Source of the DNA: an uncultured Bacteroidales bacterium
GTDB taxonomy: Bacteria; Bacteroidota; Bacteroidia; Bacteroidales; UBA932
Assembly: GCA_946549475.1 (NCBI GenBank)
Contig: CAMNQO010000075.1
Location: 1-7,958, forward strand
Reading direction: 5' to 3'
Length of the DNA stretch: 7,958 nt
The translations under genes were made by a program, and so were the position numbers. Within the stretch, counting starts at the first letter, position 1. Each line of letters opens with the position of its first letter. This document shows, one piece after another, positions 5,797 to 7,958 of the stretch. Under the pieces are notes generated by a model. That model made no database searches, was not told where the DNA came from, and worked only from the letters and a program-made list of their open reading frames with translations.

Positions 5797-6597
5797 ATGG
5801 CTACCTTTCTCAGTCTTCTTTATGTTGTTTTGTCCGGCATCGCCCTGCCGGTGGGCGGCATCCAGATGCAGTATCTCTGGCGCAACCAGTTGGGCGATGT
5901 CTATTCCCTCGGGCTGGGATCTGCCGCCTGCCTGGGTGCAGCCGCCGCCACGATGAGCGGCTGGTGTTCCCTGACGGTCGGCAGTTTCCTCTGCACGCTG
6001 CTCTGCACGGTCATCTGCTTTTTCGTCACCCTGGTGGTCGATACCCGCAAACTCATCACTTTCGGCATCCTTTTCGGGACTTTCATCGGCTCGCTGGGCA
6101 CCATCGTCGTCACCAACGCGCCGACGGGGGACCTGATGCGCAAATACTACCTCTGGGGCGCGGCCAATTTCCGTTTGGAGGGTGTCACGGGCGGGGATAT
6201 CGTCTTCTCGCTGGTCCTTTTTGCCCTGGGCCTGGGTGCCGCGTTGTGGCTGGCCCGCGACCTGACCCGTCACGCGGAGGGAGAAATCGAATTTTCTCCC
6301 TTGAAAAAGGCGTTGACTTTATTGATGATTATGTGCCTCGTGACGAGTTGCGTCAGCATTTGCGGCCCCATCGGTTTCATTTCCCTCGGCGTTCCCAACC
6401 TCAGCCAGGTCATCCGGCCGGGCGGGGACATCCGCCGTCACTACCTCGTCTCCTCCGCGATGGGCGTGGGCCTGCTGGCCGTCACCTTTGTCATCGTCAA
6501 CTATGTCAATTTCGGAATTTACCTGCCCGTAAGCGCAACGATGGCCATCCTTGCGTTACCGCTGATGGCCATCCTCTTTGTCAAAGGCAAAGCGTAG
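5797..6597 (+). CDS. Short, divergent FecCD/BtuC-family permease
   Basis: This 266-residue membrane protein has about eight hydrophobic segments. It matches the ABC permease family that imports B12, siderophores and haem through the inner membrane (FecCD): GGIQMQYLWRNQLGDVYSLG (20-39) corresponds to the GALLQ...NPLADP...LG signature, and CGPIGFISLGVPNLSQ (189-204) corresponds to GPIGFVGLIVPHIAR. Family members have about 330 residues and ten membrane helices. Here the first helix and the RxPR motif before the second are absent, the central LGxxxAxxLG segment is missing, PHxxR has become PNLSQ, and the late ADxxxR motif is lost. The stop of the btuG-like gene is in the same frame four codons before the ATG, so no longer start exists. 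GGGG just before the ATG may serve as ribosome site. Neither an ATPase nor a binding protein gene follows. It may be a degraded btuC or a specialised variant. Confidence 0.8.
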   Translation: MATFLSLLYVVLSGIALPVGGIQMQYLWRNQLGDVYSLGLGSAACLGAAAATMSGWCSLTVGSFLCTLLCTVICFFVTLVVDTRKLITFGILFGTFIGSLGTIVVTNAPTGDLMRKYYLWGAANFRLEGVTGGDIVFSLVLFALGLGAALWLARDLTRHAEGEIEFSPLKKALTLLMIMCLVTSCVSICGPIGFISLGVPNLSQVIRPGGDIRRHYLVSSAMGVGLLAVTFVIVNYVNFGIYLPVSATMAILALPLMAILFVKGKA

Positions 6598-6609
6598 CTG
6601 CTGCCCGGC

Positions 6610-7158
6610 TTATTTCTCGAAGAAGCGTTTGTAGAGGCCCTGGAAGCCGGCGCCGTGGCGGGCTTCATCCTTGGCCATCTCGTGGACGGTGTCGTGTACG
6701 GCATCGTAGCCGAGTTGCTTGGCACGTTTGGCGATAGCCAGTTTGCCCTCGCAGGCGCCGCACTCCGCCTCCATCCTCTTCTTGAGGTTGGTCTTGGTGT
6801 CCCAGACGATTTCACCCAGCAGTTCCGCAAATTTGCTGGCGTGCTCGGCCTCTTCCCAGGCGTAGCGTTTGAACGCCTCGGCAATTTCGGGATAGCCTTC
6901 CCGGTCGGCCTGACGGCTCATCGCCAGATACATACCGACTTCGCAGCACTCTCCGTTGAAATGGTCTTTGAGCCCTTGGAGGACTTCGGCGTCTTCGACC
7001 TGGCCGTCGCCCAGTTTGTGCTCGCAGGCCCAGGCAAGGCCTTCGCTTTTGATTTCGCTGAATTTTTCCGCCTTGGCATGGCATTGGGGACATTCTGCGG
7101 GAGGATTCTCACCCTCGTAAACATAGCCGCAGACCATACATCTGAATCTCTTTTTCAT
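6610..7158 (-). CDS. Reverse rubrerythrin (N-terminal rubredoxin domain, C-terminal diiron domain)
   Basis: This encodes a 182-residue cytoplasmic protein. Residues 1-36 form a rubredoxin-like iron site with Cys7-x2-Cys10-Gly-Tyr and Cys23-Pro-x-Cys26. A four-helix ferritin-like diiron domain follows, with Glu70 and Glu73, Glu103-x2-His106, Glu132 and Glu165-x2-His168. In classical rubrerythrin the rubredoxin domain is at the C-terminus; this order is that of reverse rubrerythrins, which reduce hydrogen peroxide (and oxygen) with NADH-derived electrons and protect strict anaerobes from oxidative stress. Extra cysteines (45, 71, 72, 133, 136) are present. The gene faces the B12 operon and its stop lies 12 bp from that of the permease, with no terminator hairpin visible between them. 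It has a clear promoter and an AT-rich leader without Shine-Dalgarno sequence. Confidence 0.93.
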   Translation of the reverse strand: MKKRFRCMVCGYVYEGENPPAECPQCHAKAEKFSEIKSEGLAWACEHKLGDGQVEDAEVLQGLKDHFNGECCEVGMYLAMSRQADREGYPEIAEAFKRYAWEEAEHASKFAELLGEIVWDTKTNLKKRMEAECGACEGKLAIAKRAKQLGYDAVHDTVHEMAKDEARHGAGFQGLYKRFFEK

Positions 7159-7190
7159 GTTAATTTTGAATCATTAAAAATTATGTATCG

Positions 7191-7220
7191 CAAAGATACA
7201 ATATTTCGGGAAAATACAAT
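7191..7220 (-). promoter_or_regulatory. Promoter of the reverse rubrerythrin gene
   Basis: On the minus strand, ATTG (7220-7217) is followed after 18 nt by TATCTTTG (7198-7191), a perfect -7 box. The leader to the ATG is about 25-30 nt and AT-rich. The -33 box begins 3 bp after the stop codon of the upstream pseudouridine synthase gene, so the two genes can be transcribed separately. No oxidative-stress operator was recognised. Confidence 0.75.
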
Positions 7221-7223
7221 ACT

Positions 7224-7958
7224 TTATTTTACACCTTTCCAAGTTTCCGGAAGGGGGGCGGTGATATCGACGGGCTCTTTCTTCACGGGATGGATGAAAC
7301 GGATGTTCCAGGCGTGCAGGCAGATGCCTCCGTCGGGATTGCTGCGCGGGGCGCCGTACTTGAGGTCGCCTTTGATGGGGCAGCCCAGGTGGGCCAGCTG
7401 GCAGCGGATCTGATGATGGCGGCCGGTGAGCAGTTCCACCTCCATCAGATGGTAGCGCTCCGTACTATATAGATAATGGTAGCGCAGCCGTGCCAGTTTC
7501 GCGCCGGAAACCGTACTGCCCTTGCCGGGTCTGCCCGCTGTGCCCGTCCGCTCAAACTCCTTGCCGGGCCCGCCCGCTGTATCTCCGGTATGGGCTTGCG
7601 GCCCTTTCACGACATACGATTTGTTCTGCTTCTCGTTCCTCACTAACCAGTTCGTCAAAGTCACGTAGTCAGTCCCCTTCACACAGTTCTCCTTTCTCCT
7701 TTCCACGAAGGCCCAGTAGGTCTTATGTACCTCTCCGTTCCTAAACATATCGTTCAGACGACTCAGCGCCTTCGAGGTCCTTGCGAAAACGACCAGTCCA
7801 CTGACAGGACGGTCCAGTCGATGCACAACACCCAAGAATACTGCTCCGGGTTTGGCATACTTCTCCTTGATATAGTCCTTGACGCTCTCCGACAGCGGCC
7901 TGTCGCCCGTCTTGTCGCTCTGCACCAGATACTTGGCATCCTTGCCGTCCACAACCTT
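7224..7958 (-). CDS. RluA-family pseudouridine synthase (N-terminus outside window)
   Basis: The frame is open to the right edge, so the first part of the gene is missing; 244 residues are visible. Proteins of this family convert a specific uridine in rRNA or tRNA to pseudouridine. The catalytic motif VVHRLDRPVSGLVVFART contains the active-site Asp (residue 49 counting from the first codon in the window). Later conserved segments are GRHHQIRCQLAHLGCPIKGD and the C-terminal LHAWNIRFIHPV. No S4 domain is visible in this part, and short Bacteroidales members usually lack it. A Gly/Pro/Thr-rich stretch of about 30-35 residues lies between NKSYVVKG and LARLRYHYL, where relatives have only a short linker. 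The target uridine cannot be deduced. Confidence 0.92.
   Translation of the reverse strand, partial: KVVDGKDAKYLVQSDKTGDRPLSESVKDYIKEKYAKPGAVFLGVVHRLDRPVSGLVVFARTSKALSRLNDMFRNGEVHKTYWAFVERRKENCVKGTDYVTLTNWLVRNEKQNKSYVVKGPQAHTGDTAGGPGKEFERTGTAGRPGKGSTVSGAKLARLRYHYLYSTERYHLMEVELLTGRHHQIRCQLAHLGCPIKGDLKYGAPRSNPDGGICLHAWNIRFIHPVKKEPVDITAPLPETWKGVK
7521..7580 (-). repeat. In-frame direct repeat inside the pseudouridine synthase gene
   Basis: Two 21-nt copies, 7521-7541 and 7560-7580, are identical except at two positions (19 of 21). They are offset by 39 nt, exactly 13 codons, and encode TAGGPGK and TAGRPGK within the Gly-rich insertion. This looks like an old tandem duplication that kept the frame. 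Confidence 0.75.

Noticed and set aside
5785..5799. Possible fusion of the lipoprotein and permease by reading through TAG (same frame, three codons apart)
   Set aside because: A surface lipoprotein fused to an inner-membrane permease would be topologically senseless, and the permease has its own ATG with a G-rich stretch before it. There is no sign of stop-codon reassignment: the permease and thioredoxin genes also end properly at TAG.

Overview
The window looks like chromosomal DNA from a fairly GC-rich member of the Bacteroidales; the genus is not resolved. Upstream elements match the Bacteroidetes promoter, a TTG/TTTG box about 18-19 bp before TAnnTTTG or TAnnTTCG. Most start codons lack a Shine-Dalgarno sequence and several sit behind AT-rich leaders. 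Several proteins are of Bacteroidales type: a BtuG-like surface lipoprotein, a SCGPC-class thioredoxin with the N-terminal extension usual in Bacteroides, and a short RluA-type pseudouridine synthase.

Layout from left to right. (1) 1-566, plus strand: the C-terminal part of an unrecognised, probably cell-surface protein. It ends at a hairpin at 588-622 that can terminate transcription from both sides. (2) 687-1199, minus strand: a tRNA-Cys(GCA) gene followed by a cytoplasmic thioredoxin. The terminator of the tRNA and the promoter of the thioredoxin are compressed into the same bases. (3) 1314-2315, plus strand: a ketopantoate-reductase family enzyme, whose likely promoter overlaps the divergent tRNA promoter. 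(4) 2321-6597, plus strand: a vitamin B12 uptake operon. It consists of a promoter, a cobalamin riboswitch, a BtuB-type TonB-dependent receptor, a BtuG-like beta-propeller lipoprotein and a short, divergent FecCD/BtuC-like permease. (5) 6610-7158, minus strand: a reverse rubrerythrin (rubredoxin domain first) with its own promoter. (6) 7224-7958, minus strand: an RluA-family pseudouridine synthase cut by the window edge, carrying a Gly-rich insertion with an internal duplication.

The centre of interest is the B12 operon. The inferred division of labour is that the BtuG-like lipoprotein captures corrinoid on the cell surface and passes it to BtuB for TonB-powered import across the outer membrane. 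The riboswitch would shut the operon down when cobalamin is plentiful, and it appears to act on translation because a helix can cover the bases just before the btuB start. The third gene is odd: it is a FecCD-fold permease that lacks the first membrane segment and most signature residues of BtuC, and no ATPase or periplasmic binding protein gene follows it. Either inner-membrane uptake is encoded elsewhere and this gene is decaying, or it is a variant component with a changed role.

No insertion sequence, CRISPR array, rRNA or prophage gene was seen.
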